From Lithodes maja (lineage: Eukaryota; Arthropoda; Malacostraca; Decapoda; Lithodidae): 64,000 bases of DNA. Under the pieces are notes generated by a model. That model worked only from the letters and a program-made list of their open reading frames with translations, made no database searches and was not told the DNA's origin. Of this stretch, positions 1 to 10,094 are shown piece by piece (position 1 is the stretch's first letter; each line of letters starts with the position of its first letter). Both the position numbers and the translations under genes were made by a program. The stretch covers positions 36,168-100,167 of the forward strand of contig JBAKBP010007419.1 of the NCBI GenBank assembly GCA_037953745.1, written 5' to 3'.

Positions 1-2290
1 AGTCAACTCCCGTGTTTATTATAGGTCCAAGTACCGAATCACCGAGAAGTGCAGCAGAATCAATGTCCCTTTTCCTGCCCTTAGCAACCTTCTCCTGATC
101 CTTCCTCCACTGTCCCCGAGGTTGAGTGCTAGGCTGTGCAGGAGCCGCAGAGCGAGATCGGGTTACCACACAGGCCATCTCATCCTGTTGGCACCTCCCA
201 ACCCATTCCCGTTTCTCACCATCCACGTCGGCCGCCCTCTCGGCAACGACTAAGGGTGGAGTCCCGGAAGTGGGCACCGCAAAGTCGTTGCCGAGAAGAA
301 GGTCGACGCCCTCAACTAGCAAACACTCAACGATCCCTACATCCAGCTCCCTGCACACCTCTCCCACTCTCAACTCCAACCTCACAAGTGGGTATGACCT
401 CGTAGCATTTATACCCTGCACCACAACAACTCTGGCCGCATTTATCGGTTTCCCTGTGAAGTTCCTCAACAAAGTTTGCGAAGCCCCCGTATCCCTCAGC
501 AAGTCAACCCTCCGTAGTTCACTCCCCCAGCTCACAAACCCGTGTCCCCGATGGCTACAGAAAGTGTCCCGGACAGGTGTCGAGCCTTCCGTACGCTTCT
601 TTACCGCGTGTGCCTCAGCTGCTGACAACCTACCCCGGGCAGTTGCTGCAGCCTTCAGAGACACACCGATACTGTGAACCAATGACACCGGCTTAGCGGG
701 AGTGTTACTAGGGCACTCACGTGAATAATGGCCTAGCTTCTGACATTTGTAACATTTCACATCCCCAATGGGCTTCTTCTCTTGTGCGGGCGAAGAAGGG
801 GCCTGACCTTTAGTAAACGGGAGAGGCTTGTGTTTGTAGGTGTTATTAGGTGCAATGCTTTTAGTGTGGTTATGTGTGTCATAGGATTTGTTATTATCGA
901 AAACTCTGGTGGGTGGGGTATAGCGCCCCTTCTGCCCTGACTCAGCCCTCTGAGCGGCACCGCAACCACGAATCAATGATAATCTGAGGTCTGCCATCTT
1001 GGCAGCCTCCTCTACTGTCTTGGGACATTTTTCCTTAATGTTCAGCGTTAGATCGGTTCCAGTACATTTGTAAAACTGTTCCAGATAGAAAAGTCGCTTA
1101 ATTTCCTCAGCCGACTCTGCGTGCTCGGACCGAAACCAGTTATTACATGCATCTGTTAAGTCCCGTGCGTGCTCCATAAAACTGACGTCGCTCTTCTTAT
1201 TCACGCCACGGAACTTCAATCTATAAGTTTCGGGTTTCAGTTCATAGGCCCGGAGCACAGCCTCCTTCACCAGTCCATACACGACACTCTCGTCCAGTGA
1301 CAGTGCATCGTAGGCTTTCAACCCCTTACCCACTAGACATGATGAAACTAATGCTGCCCATTTAACCTCCGGCCAGTCATACTCACGACACTTCTTTTCG
1401 AAACGAGCAAAAAAACTCAGTCACTGCTGTCTCATCAAATGCGGGTACTAACTTAATTAAATGCGAAAGTGAGTCTGTAACCCGGTGCCCACCACCGAGA
1501 TGACGCCCCGTGGTCTCTACTCTAGACTTCTCGACATCCATTTCAGCCTGGTACCTGGTTGCATCCTGATTGGCTTGGATTCTAGCAACCTCTATGCGTT
1601 CTATACTAGCCTCTTGTATCTGAGTCTCCTGCAGCTTAATCCGTTCTATACTAGCCTGTTGTATCTGAGTCTCCTGCAGCTTAATCCGTTCTATACTAGC
1701 CTGTTGTATCTGAGTCTCCTGCAGCTTAATCCGTTCTATACTAGCCTGTTGACTCTCTCGCAACTTAAGCTTAGCTAGTTCTAGCTGAAATAACATCTCA
1801 GGAGACAGGCCTGGGGGGGGGAGAGCACAAAATGGGGGATCCACACCGAGACGTGTTTACGGGTAAGCCAGCTTGCCATGGAGAACCCTCCTGCTGCATC
1901 GTGCTAAGACTCGCTGGCTGAGGGCCCAGCTCAGGGGTAGAGTGGAATGGAGGCTTGGAGGGAACCCCCCAAGACCCCACTCCACCCACCGCCCCATCGC
2001 CATCACCCAACAAACATGCCACCAAATTCTTCTGGAGCATTGTGAAACTGATCAGGACAGTCCCGCCCCAAAACCGTGGCTAAACAGCGAAGACCGTAAC
2101 AATCAATAGCCTGCAGGCGCTGTTCGGTCAAAGGTGTCTGCAAAAATGCCCGGGCATCCCTCTCTCCACTTATAACACTCCCCTCCCTAAATAGCTGCTG
2201 TACTTGCTGGTCACTAGGCTGTACCGTGTTATCCTCCCCCGTAAATGATGAGTCATTAGACATAGTGCTGGTTATACAATTGCTGTTCAT
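1..2290 (-). pseudogene. gag to pol N-terminus of partial Gmr1-like LTR element (copy 0)
   Basis: This is the 5' part of a gag-pol gene on the minus strand. It runs from an ATG at 2290 (MNSNCITSTM) to the window edge, where it stops within pol just past the protease. Visible parts are the N-terminal gag segment, a glutamine-rich coiled coil with 15-residue repeats (about 1590-1760), a CCHC zinc knuckle (CYKCQKLGHYSREC, about 715-760) and the aspartic protease DTGA motif (about 490-500). Compared with the copy about 7.57 kb to the right, it has an extra A at about 1410 that shifts the frame in gag, a 9-G tract near 1812 where the other copy has 10, and a small indel near 2036. It is therefore not a functional gag, although the zinc knuckle lacks the stop codon seen in the next copy. 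Its 5' LTR is the one at 2531-4335, shared with its neighbour. Confidence 0.85.
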
Positions 2291-2512
2291 AAAAAAAAAA
2301 AGTGCTTATTACTAATTGCAGTCTCGACTCACAAAATGTTAAAGATGCTTGAATGACTCTACTCTAGACACCTAACGAAACAATCTGCAAGTCCACCAAT
2401 ACAATAATGACACAATAAAAATTCCTCCAATATGCAAGAAAATTCTAGCCAGCTCTACTAGGTAGCATAGAATAGTTCTCCAAAAAACATGTGATAGGAT
2501 ACTACTGAATCT

Positions 2513-2530
2513 TGTGCAAGGTCGCCATTT
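2513..2530 (-). promoter_or_regulatory. Putative primer-binding site next to LTR 1
   Basis: Reading the minus strand out of the LTR end (CCGTAACA), three bases later comes TGGCGACCTTGCAC. A TGG start just inside the 5' LTR is the expected layout of a tRNA primer-binding site. I cannot name the tRNA. The leader between here and the gag ATG at 2290 is about 240 bp, with an A-rich tract just upstream of the ATG. Confidence 0.5.
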
Positions 2531-4335
2531 TGTTACGGCTGGATCGGCAATACATATTCGGGATTCTTGATCGTAGGACAGAAATGGCTTAAGTGACAAC
2601 GACACGCTCGATTCCAGTCCCAAATACTATATGCTCCAGACAACAAAAGCACCAACGCCCTACAGAGTTATCGTCTACGGTAACGAGGTACCTTAACTCG
2701 GCGAAAGTGTACAACAGGGGTAGGCTATGAGGCTAAACTCCCTCAGACATTTATAGGTTACGTTATTACTAAAGAAATGCAATACTCAAGAAACTACGTT
2801 AATATTAAGCCTCTAATAATGTAGAATAGAAGCAGGCTAAAGGTATGACAGTGAAATGCTAAATGACAAATGTACACGCCTACTTGAAAGCGCGTGCACT
2901 ACACTAACTGTCCCCTACTAACATGCACTAGCGTGTAGCATACAATATGTTCATGATCCAGTAGATACCTAATAATACACATGGGAGGAACATAAATAGT
3001 AGTCACTTATTATAATAATGAATCTATACTTGGAATAACTAAAAGGTTGCAGGCAACAGTACTGCGCCGGTAGCCTACTACCGCATAGGCTACTTCGCTT
3101 CTCTCACTCTGTCTCCCCTCCGAGTCCGTATGCGCCCTACGCAACAGAACTCCGGACACAGCAGCAAAACGACAGTGCAGTTAATTGATACATGAAAGTA
3201 TTAATAGTGTTGTCTTGTGTGTGAGTAATGTGTATTGTAAAGTGTTACATACATATACTTAAAGAGAGCTGCAATGCATAGTAAAATAAAGATATATCCC
3301 ACTCATCATCCCCATGTGTTCTAGCTAGCAGGCCAAGTCACAGGAACAACGAGTCCCAGCACCGAAAGCGAGAACCCAGGAAAAGACTGTAGAGAACACA
3401 AGGACAGATAAATTACGTTACTCTACTATACCGGCACTACGAGCGAGCTGTAGTCTCGGGTGCTACACTCGCTCCTGGCTCGGTATGCAAATCAAGGCTA
3501 AGTCCTCTTCCCTCTACAGACAACTCCTGGGCATGGTCGGGCTCTTACACATGGCACCAGTCTAGTCACAAATGGGATGATGAGCGGGGCATATAACTCG
3601 TGAACATGTAGAACGTTCACCAACTATCCTCATCAAGAAGATCGCTGTTCACATTAACCCCTTAAATCTAATACATGTAAATATATGCTTGTCCTAAGAG
3701 TAATACGAGAGGTGAGTGCTGAAACTCCTTTAGGACCTCAAGGGAAGGTTATGCATTTAAATAGAGAGAAGAATGAAATGAGAGTAATGTCGTCAGAGAG
3801 AAAGAGTGCAACCGTGAGAAGTTGGGAGAGAGGGCAAGGGATGTTAGAATCTCAAAGGTTCTAGGCAACCTGGTCATAGAACACGCAGCCAGCCTCCAGG
3901 CAATGTGCTGTACGACAACATGGGCAGCCCAGGCAGCGTAGGCAGGCAGCAATGGACTACCAACCCTATCGCGCCTAGCTATAAGCGCAAGGCTGCCAAC
4001 CAGTCCATACGTCTGGCAACCACCCGGCCGGCAGCGCGGCGCGTGCTACCCCCTTGCTCTGAAGCCCAACTCACTCTCTCTCTCTGAACTCCCATTATCT
4101 TATCTATCAACTTCTCTATTGATACTACATATTAAATGGAAGGTCTCGACATGGCTTAAAACAAAACCCACCACTGGTTAGCACATGACGAGACCTTTGC
4201 AGAGATACAAAGAACATAGTTATAAGTTGTCACACTCAATATACATAGCGGCTGACGGTAGCCAGATCACGGGCGGTACATTCGAGTACCAAGGAGTACA
4301 ATCAGGTTGCGTTGCAACGCACTGGGGGCGTCACA
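2531..4335 (-). repeat. Long terminal repeat 1 (1805 bp), shared by two Gmr1-like elements
   Basis: On the minus strand it begins TGTGACGCCCCC and ends CCGTAACA, giving TG...CA ends with a short imperfect inverted repeat. It is bounded on the pol side by a G-rich tract and on the gag side by a primer-binding-like TGG. An equally long copy lies at 10095-11899, offset exactly 7564 bp. By eye I noticed about eight base differences, so the two are very close. It serves both as 3' LTR of the complete element on the right and as 5' LTR of the partial element on the left. It has no long ORF. Confidence 0.85.
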
Positions 4336-4624
4336 GCCCCCCCAAGATTTTAGATAATCGACCTTAGAAGCATTATCAAAATCTGACAGGCAACCAACCG
4401 ACCTGCTACCTTTAGCTGCCACTAATTGCAAAAGGTGCACAACAACTGAAGTGTGAATTATACATAAAACACAATATCGCATGCATCATGCTACAACAAT
4501 AAAGACTTACAAAACTAAAAAAAAAGAAAGAGTTTTCTCGTTTATTTTATTGTTTTATAATTCTTTTTGGACGGCGTTATGATAGCCTAATTTTACTCCT
4601 GCTCAACCCACACACCGTGCACGA
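4336..4624 (-). other. Polypurine tract and 3' untranslated region of the complete element
   Basis: Next to the LTR the minus strand reads CTTGGGGGGGC, a plausible polypurine tract for plus-strand priming, with one C before the LTR TG. Between it and the pol stop at 4625 lie about 280 non-coding bases, including an A-run near 4520 and, on the minus strand, AATAAA-like motifs near 4540. I see no env-like ORF here. Confidence 0.55.
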
Positions 4625-7600
4625 CTATCTTGGATCATCAACCCTTGATAGACAATCTGCTATCACGTTCTCACTCCCGGCAATATGCTGAATGTTGAGA
4701 TTATACTCTTGGAGCATTAGGGACCACCTGGTCAACCGCATATTCCGATTGTGAAACTGATTTAGGAATTTCAAGGGATGATGGTCCGTATAAATCGTCA
4801 CTACCGGGCCGTAGGCTGGAACATAAACTTCGAAATGTTTGAGCGACAAAACGATAGCCAGAAGCTCCTTCTCTATAGTCGAGTAATTCCTTTGTGCCGA
4901 ATTAAACTTGCGAGAAAAGAAGCTCACTGGGTGTTCCAAGCCCTCGGAATCAGTCTGCAGTAACACTGCCCCGGCACCCACACCGCTGGCATCAGTCGCC
5001 AGCTGAAAACTCCTGGAGAAGTCTGGGGCCCTCAAAATCGGATGTGTACACAGCAGGTGCTTGACTAGGTCGAAAGCCCTCTGACACTCCGCAGCCCAAC
5101 AGAACTTCACTGACTTCGACAGTAGATCAGTTAACGGTGCTAAGACAGTAGAGTATCCCCGGATGAAGCGCCTATAATAGCCTATCATACCTAGGAACCG
5201 CATGACCTGGCGCTTAGTGGTGGGCCTGGGAAACATATTGATAGCCTGTATCTTGCTCAGGGGGGGGCACACCCGGCCTAACCTGACCACAAAGCCAAGA
5301 TACTGCACAGTAGCCTTTACAAACTCGCACTTCCTCAGGTTCACCACCAGCCCAGCATTGTGCAACTTCCCAAACAGGGTCTCTAAGTGCCTTAGGTGAT
5401 TTTCAAAATCGTCATCATATACTATCACGTCATCAAGGTAGACCGTGCAGTTAGGGATTTCGTCACAAATATCGTTCATCAGGTTCTGAAACGTGGCAGG
5501 TGCGTTCTTAAGCCCATAAGGCATTACGTTACATTGGTAGGTCTTGCCATCTACCACAAAACCACAAACTTGCTTAGCTCGGTCCAACAGGGGTACTTGC
5601 CAGTAGCCTTTTACAAGATCAATTTTAGTAAGGTACTTTGCATTCCCTATCTTGTCCACGCTGTCGTCAACTCGAGGCAAAGGGTATGGGTTGGTAGTGG
5701 TCAAGCCATTTAGCCTACGAAAATCTATGCAGAACCGCACCTTGCCGTCAGGTTTTGGCTGCAACGTGATGGGTGATGTCCACTTCACATAACCTTCAGT
5801 GATCATCCCTCTCTCAACCATGTACTTTAACTCCTCCCGTAAAGCTGGCAACTTTACCGGGGGCACACGGTAGGGCACTGACTTGAAGGGCACATTATCA
5901 CCGACGTCCACGTCGTGCGTTACCTGAGTAGTGAGACCTGGGTGTTCGGCGAAAACAGAGGGGTATGACCTGAACAGGCCTAGGACAGCAGCACCCTGGT
6001 GCTCAGGCAGGTGACTTACAGCTTGCCTAGCCTCTTGTTCAGTATTCCCCGCCCACTGTTCCGCGGAAATGACACAGTCCCAGCTATCCTCCTCAGCAGC
6101 ATGACTGTCCCCACCTCCTTCTCCACCCTGGCCGCTGCAGGCCAGCACAGGGACAGTGAGAGGCTCTGAGGGGCGTCTCACATACTCTTTCATGAGGTTA
6201 ACATGACATAACTGATGTTTTTTCCTACGGTCAGGTGTTGCAACGAGATAATCAAGGTCGGACAGTTTCTTAGCCACCACATACGGCCCAATGAACTTGG
6301 CAGAAAGGGGGTGTCCAGGCAAAGGTAAAAGCAACATTACCTCCTGACCCACCGAAAACTCCTGAAGCTTCACCTTGGCGTCATACTGGTGCTTCATGAC
6401 CGCCTGTGCATTAACCAAGTTATTACCTGCCGCTGCCATGCAACCTATAAGTCTCTCCCGGCTCTCAAGGACATATTTAAGTACAGACCCCGGCTTCTCT
6501 TCGCCCTCCCAGATCTCTTTCACCATACTTAAAGGTCCTCTCACATTATGGCCAAAGACTAGTTGATTTGGACTGAACCCCAGGCTCTCTCCTGGGACTT
6601 CACGTGCAGCGAACAGAACATACGGCAGACCCAAATCCCAATCAGTGTCATGTTCTGCACAGTAACAGCACAGCATACTCTTCAGGGTCGAGTGCCACCG
6701 CTCCAAGACTCCCTGACTCTCGGGATGGTAGGCTGACGACACTACAGAACATATACCGTGCAACTGAAGGGTTTGCTTGAACAATTTGGATGTAAAATTG
6801 CTCCCCTGGTCTGACTGCACCTCACGTGGAAATCCATAACGGGAACAGAACAATAATAAGTTTTTAACAACTGCCTTTGCCGAGCCGTTTCTCATGGGGT
6901 ATGCGTCTGGGTATCTCGTAGCCACATCCATGATTGTCAACAGGAATTTATTGCCACTACTAGTAGGCGGGAAAGGGCCAACCAAATCTACTACAACTTT
7001 GCTGAACGGAGGCCCGGTGACAGGTATGGGAAACAAAGGTGCCTTCGGGATTGTCTGGTTAGGCTTCCCCGTTGTCTGGCAGGTCGCACACCCAGCCACC
7101 CATGCACAGACATCAGCCTTGACCCCAGGCCACCAGAAAAACCTGGCCAATGCCGCCAATGTTTTTGTTACCCCCAAATGACCCGCCACCGGCACATCAT
7201 GCGCCAGACACAATAAGGACTCTCTATACTTATTTGGAACAACCACCTGGTCTACTACCCTCGCACCGCCCTCCCACTTCGATTTGGGGTCTAGAAATCT
7301 GCGGTACAATATCCTGTTGAGCCTAAAGAAATCTCCCGGCTTTGCATCCCCATCTTCCTCCAACTCTATGGCACCATTGCTATAACGAGCTAGGCTAGCG
7401 TCTTGCAGCTGCTGCTCACTAATGTCCCCGGGCGTCAATGCATCAAGATGGTTTTGTAATAAGACATTACCCCGGCTAGTAGGCTCTACTGCCTTAGTGG
7501 CTCTCGCTACAGCTCTTGCCTCACGCGAAGTCTTACCCAACTCTGCCTTGTTACACACCATATCTGGGCCAGAGTCAACTCCCGTGTTTATTATAGGTCC

Positions 7601-8308
7601 AAGTACCGAATCACCGAGAAGTGCAGCAGAATCAATGTCCCTTTTCCTGCCCTTAGCAACCTTCTCCTGATCCTTCCTCCACTGTCCCCGAGGTTGAGTG
7701 CTAGGCTGTGCAGGAGCCGCAGAGCGAGATCGGGTTACCACACAGGCCATCTCATCCTGTTGGCACCTCCCAACCCATTCCCGATTCTCACCATCCACGT
7801 CGGCCGCCCTCTCGGCAACGAATAAGGGTGGAGTCCCGGAAGTGGGCACCGCAAAGTCGTTGCCGAGAAGAAGGTCGACGCCCTCAACTGGCAAACACTC
7901 AACGATCCCTACATCCAGCTCCCTGCACACCTCTCCCACTCTCAACTCCAACCTCACAAGTGGGTATGACCTCGTAGCATTTATACCCTGCACCACAACA
8001 ACTCTGGCCGCATTTATCGGTTTCCCTGTGAAGTTCCTCAACAAAGTTTGCGAAGCCCCCGTATCCCTCAGCAAGTCAACCCTCCGTAGTTCACTCCCCC
8101 AGCTCACAAACCCGTGTCCCAGATGGCTACAGAAAGTGTCCCGGACAGGTGTCGAGCCTTCCGTACGCTTCTTTACCGCGTGTGCCTCAGCTGCTGACAA
8201 CCTACCCCAGGCAGTTGCTGCAGCCTTCAGAGACACACCGATACTGTGAAACAATGACACCGGCTTAGCAGGAGTGTTACTAGGGCACTCACGTGAATAA
8301 TGGCCTCG
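4625..8308 (-). CDS. pol: Pol polyprotein (protease, integrase, RT, RNase H), Gmr1-like Ty3/Gypsy
   Basis: This is the polyprotein that reverse-transcribes and integrates the element. The frame is open for about 1227 codons from the TAG at 8309-8311 to a stop at 4625. Counting from the GTG at 8260, domains are: aspartic protease DTGAS at about 65; HHCC integrase zinc finger (HDVPVAGHLG ... CATC) at 350-395; DDE integrase core (VVVDLVGPF, QSDQGSNF, GVLERWH) at 425-520; RT with the catalytic YLDD of VYLDDVIVY at about 940; RNase H (LATDASG, EKELLA, IYTDHHPL, ENVIADCLSR) at 1085-1205. All catalytic residues I looked for are present. It has no start codon of its own, and in a sister copy gag runs into this frame without interruption, so it is expressed as gag-pol. 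Integrase lies between protease and RT. Confidence 0.9.
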   Translation of the reverse strand, partial: RGHYSRECPSNTPAKPVSLFHSIGVSLKAAATAWGRLSAAEAHAVKKRTEGSTPVRDTFCSHLGHGFVSWGSELRRVDLLRDTGASQTLLRNFTGKPINAARVVVVQGINATRSYPLVRLELRVGEVCRELDVGIVECLPVEGVDLLLGNDFAVPTSGTPPLFVAERAADVDGENREWVGRCQQDEMACVVTRSRSAAPAQPSTQPRGQWRKDQEKVAKGRKRDIDSAALLGDSVLGPIINTGVDSGPDMVCNKAELGKTSREARAVARATKAVEPTSRGNVLLQNHLDALTPGDISEQQLQDASLARYSNGAIELEEDGDAKPGDFFRLNRILYRRFLDPKSKWEGGARVVDQVVVPNKYRESLLCLAHDVPVAGHLGVTKTLAALARFFWWPGVKADVCAWVAGCATCQTTGKPNQTIPKAPLFPIPVTGPPFSKVVVDLVGPFPPTSSGNKFLLTIMDVATRYPDAYPMRNGSAKAVVKNLLLFCSRYGFPREVQSDQGSNFTSKLFKQTLQLHGICSVVSSAYHPESQGVLERWHSTLKSMLCCYCAEHDTDWDLGLPYVLFAAREVPGESLGFSPNQLVFGHNVRGPLSMVKEIWEGEEKPGSVLKYVLESRERLIGCMAAAGNNLVNAQAVMKHQYDAKVKLQEFSVGQEVMLLLPLPGHPLSAKFIGPYVVAKKLSDLDYLVATPDRRKKHQLCHVNLMKEYVRRPSEPLTVPVLACSGQGGEGGGDSHAAEEDSWDCVISAEQWAGNTEQEARQAVSHLPEHQGAAVLGLFRSYPSVFAEHPGLTTQVTHDVDVGDNVPFKSVPYRVPPVKLPALREELKYMVERGMITEGYVKWTSPITLQPKPDGKVRFCIDFRRLNGLTTTNPYPLPRVDDSVDKIGNAKYLTKIDLVKGYWQVPLLDRAKQVCGFVVDGKTYQCNVMPYGLKNAPATFQNLMNDICDEIPNCTVYLDDVIVYDDDFENHLRHLETLFGKLHNAGLVVNLRKCEFVKATVQYLGFVVRLGRVCPPLSKIQAINMFPRPTTKRQVMRFLGMIGYYRRFIRGYSTVLAPLTDLLSKSVKFCWAAECQRAFDLVKHLLCTHPILRAPDFSRSFQLATDASGVGAGAVLLQTDSEGLEHPVSFFSRKFNSAQRNYSTIEKELLAIVLSLKHFEVYVPAYGPVVTIYTDHHPLKFLNQFHNRNMRLTRWSLMLQEYNLNIQHIAGSENVIADCLSRVDDPR

Positions 8309-9855
8309 CTATTGACATTTGTAACATTTCACATCCCCAATGGGCTTCTTCCCTTGTGCGGGCGAAGAAGGGGCCTGACCTTTAGTAAACGGGAGAGGCT
8401 TGTGTTTGTAGGTGTTATTAGGTGCAATGCTTTTAGTGTGGTTATGTGTGTCATAGGATTTGTTATTATCGAAAACTCTGGTGGGTGGGGTATAGCGCCC
8501 CTTCTGCCCTGACTCAGCCCTCTGAGCGGCACCGCAACCACGAATCAATGATAATCTGAGGTCTGCCATCTTGGCAGCCTCCTCTACTGTCTTGGGACAT
8601 TTTTCCTTAATGTTCAGCGTTAGATCGGTTCCAGTACATTTGTAAAACTGTTCCAGATAGAAAAGTCGCTTAATTTCCTCAGCCGACTCTGCGTGCTCGG
8701 ACCGAAACCAGTTATTACATGCATCTGTTAAGTCCCGTGCGTGCTCCATAAAACTGACGTCGCTCTTCTTATTCACGCCACGGAACTTCAATCTATAAGT
8801 TTCGGGTTGCAGTTCGTAGGCCCGGAGCACAGCCTCCTTCACCAGTCCATACACGACACTCTCGTCCAGTGACAGTGCATCGTAGGCTTTCAACCCCTTA
8901 CCCACTAGACGTGATGAAACTAATACTGCCCATTTAACCTCCGGCCAGTCATACTCACGACACTTCTTTTCGAAACGAGCAAAAAACTCAGTCACTGCTG
9001 TCTCATCAAATGCGGGTACTAACTTAATTAAATGCGAAAGTGAGTCTGTAACCCGGTGCCCACCACCGAGATGACACCCCGTGGTCTCTACTCTAGACTT
9101 CTCGACATCCATTTCAGCCTGGTACCTGGTTGCATCCTGATTGGCTTGGATTCTAGCAACCTCTATGCGTTCTATACTAGCCTGTTGTATCTGAGTCTCC
9201 TGCAGCTTAATCCGTTCTATACTAGCCTGTTGTATCTGAGTCTCCTGCAGCTTAATCCGTTCTATACTAGCCTGTTGTATCTGAGTCTCCTGCAGCTTAA
9301 TCCGTTCTATACTAGCCTGTTGACTCTCTCGCAACTTAAGCTTAGCTAGTTCTAGCTGAAATAACATCTCAGGAGACAGGCCTGGGGGGGGGGAGAGCAC
9401 AAAATGGGGGATCCACACCGAGACGTGTTTACGGGTAAGCCAGCTTGCCATTGAGAACCCTCCTGCTGCATCGTGCTAAGACTCGCTGGCTGAGGGCCCA
9501 GCTCAGGGGTAGAGTGGAATGGAGGCTTGGAGGGAACCCCCCAAGACCCCACTCCACCCACCGCCCCATCGCCATCACCCAACAAACATGCCACCAAATT
9601 CTTCTTGGGCCAACTGTCAGGACAGTCCCGCCCCAAAACCGTGGCTAAACAGCGAAGACCGTAACAATCAATAGCCTGCAGGCGCTGTTCGGTCAAAGGT
9701 GTCTGCAAAAATGCCCGGGCATCCCTCTCTCCACTTATAACACTCCCCTCCCAAAATAGCTGCTGTACTTGCTGGTCACTAGGCTGTACCGTGTTATCCT
9801 CCCCCGTAAATGATGAGTCATTAGACATAGTGCTGGTTATACAATTGCTGTTCAT
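8309..9855 (-). pseudogene. gag: Gag of the complete Gmr1-like element, two lesions
   Basis: This is the structural gag protein that packages element RNA. The ATG at 9855 (MNSNCITSTMSNDSS) opens an N-terminal segment of about 155 residues. A poly-C run at about 9385-9395 (10 C on the coding strand) then throws the frame. In the shifted frame the protein continues LSPEMLFQLELAKL, four near-perfect 15-residue ASIERIKLQETQIQQ repeats predicted as coiled coil (9160-9330), a capsid-like region (about 8560-9000) and the first half of a CCHC knuckle, ending in TAG at 8309-8311. The sister copies read CAG AAG at this point, so the stop is a mutation. By my reading, 8 or 11 C would keep the N-terminal part in frame with the rest. 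The copies have 9 and 10. Confidence 0.8.
9160..9335 (-). repeat. 45-bp in-frame tandem repeat coding the gag coiled coil
   Basis: Four tandem 45-bp units encode the 15-residue ASIERIKLQETQIQQ motif, the last degenerating to ASIERIEVARIQ. The same array is in copy 0 (about 1590-1760). The regular spacing of I and L with E, K and Q is typical of a coiled coil, probably for gag multimerisation (inference). Confidence 0.75.
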
Positions 9856-10094
9856 AAAAAAAAAAAGTGCTTATTACTAATTGCAGTCTCGACTCACAAA
9901 ATGTTAAAGATGCTTGAATGACTCTACTCTAGACACCTAACGAAACAATCTGCAAGTCCACCAATACAATAATGACACAATAAAAATTCCTCCAATATGC
10001 AAGAAAATTCTAGCCAGCTCTACTAGGTAGCATAGAATAGTTCTCTAAAAACATGTGATAGGATACTACTGAATCTTGTGCAAGGTCGCCATTT

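Noticed and set aside
126..677. Plus-strand 183-codon open frame, repeated at 7698 and 18420
   Set aside because: Antisense to the protease region of the Gmr1-like gag-pol; its repetition reflects the element copies.
2531..4335. An env gene or extra ORF between pol and the LTR
   Set aside because: Only 289 bases lie between the pol stop and the LTR and no open frame of suitable length exists there or in the LTR.
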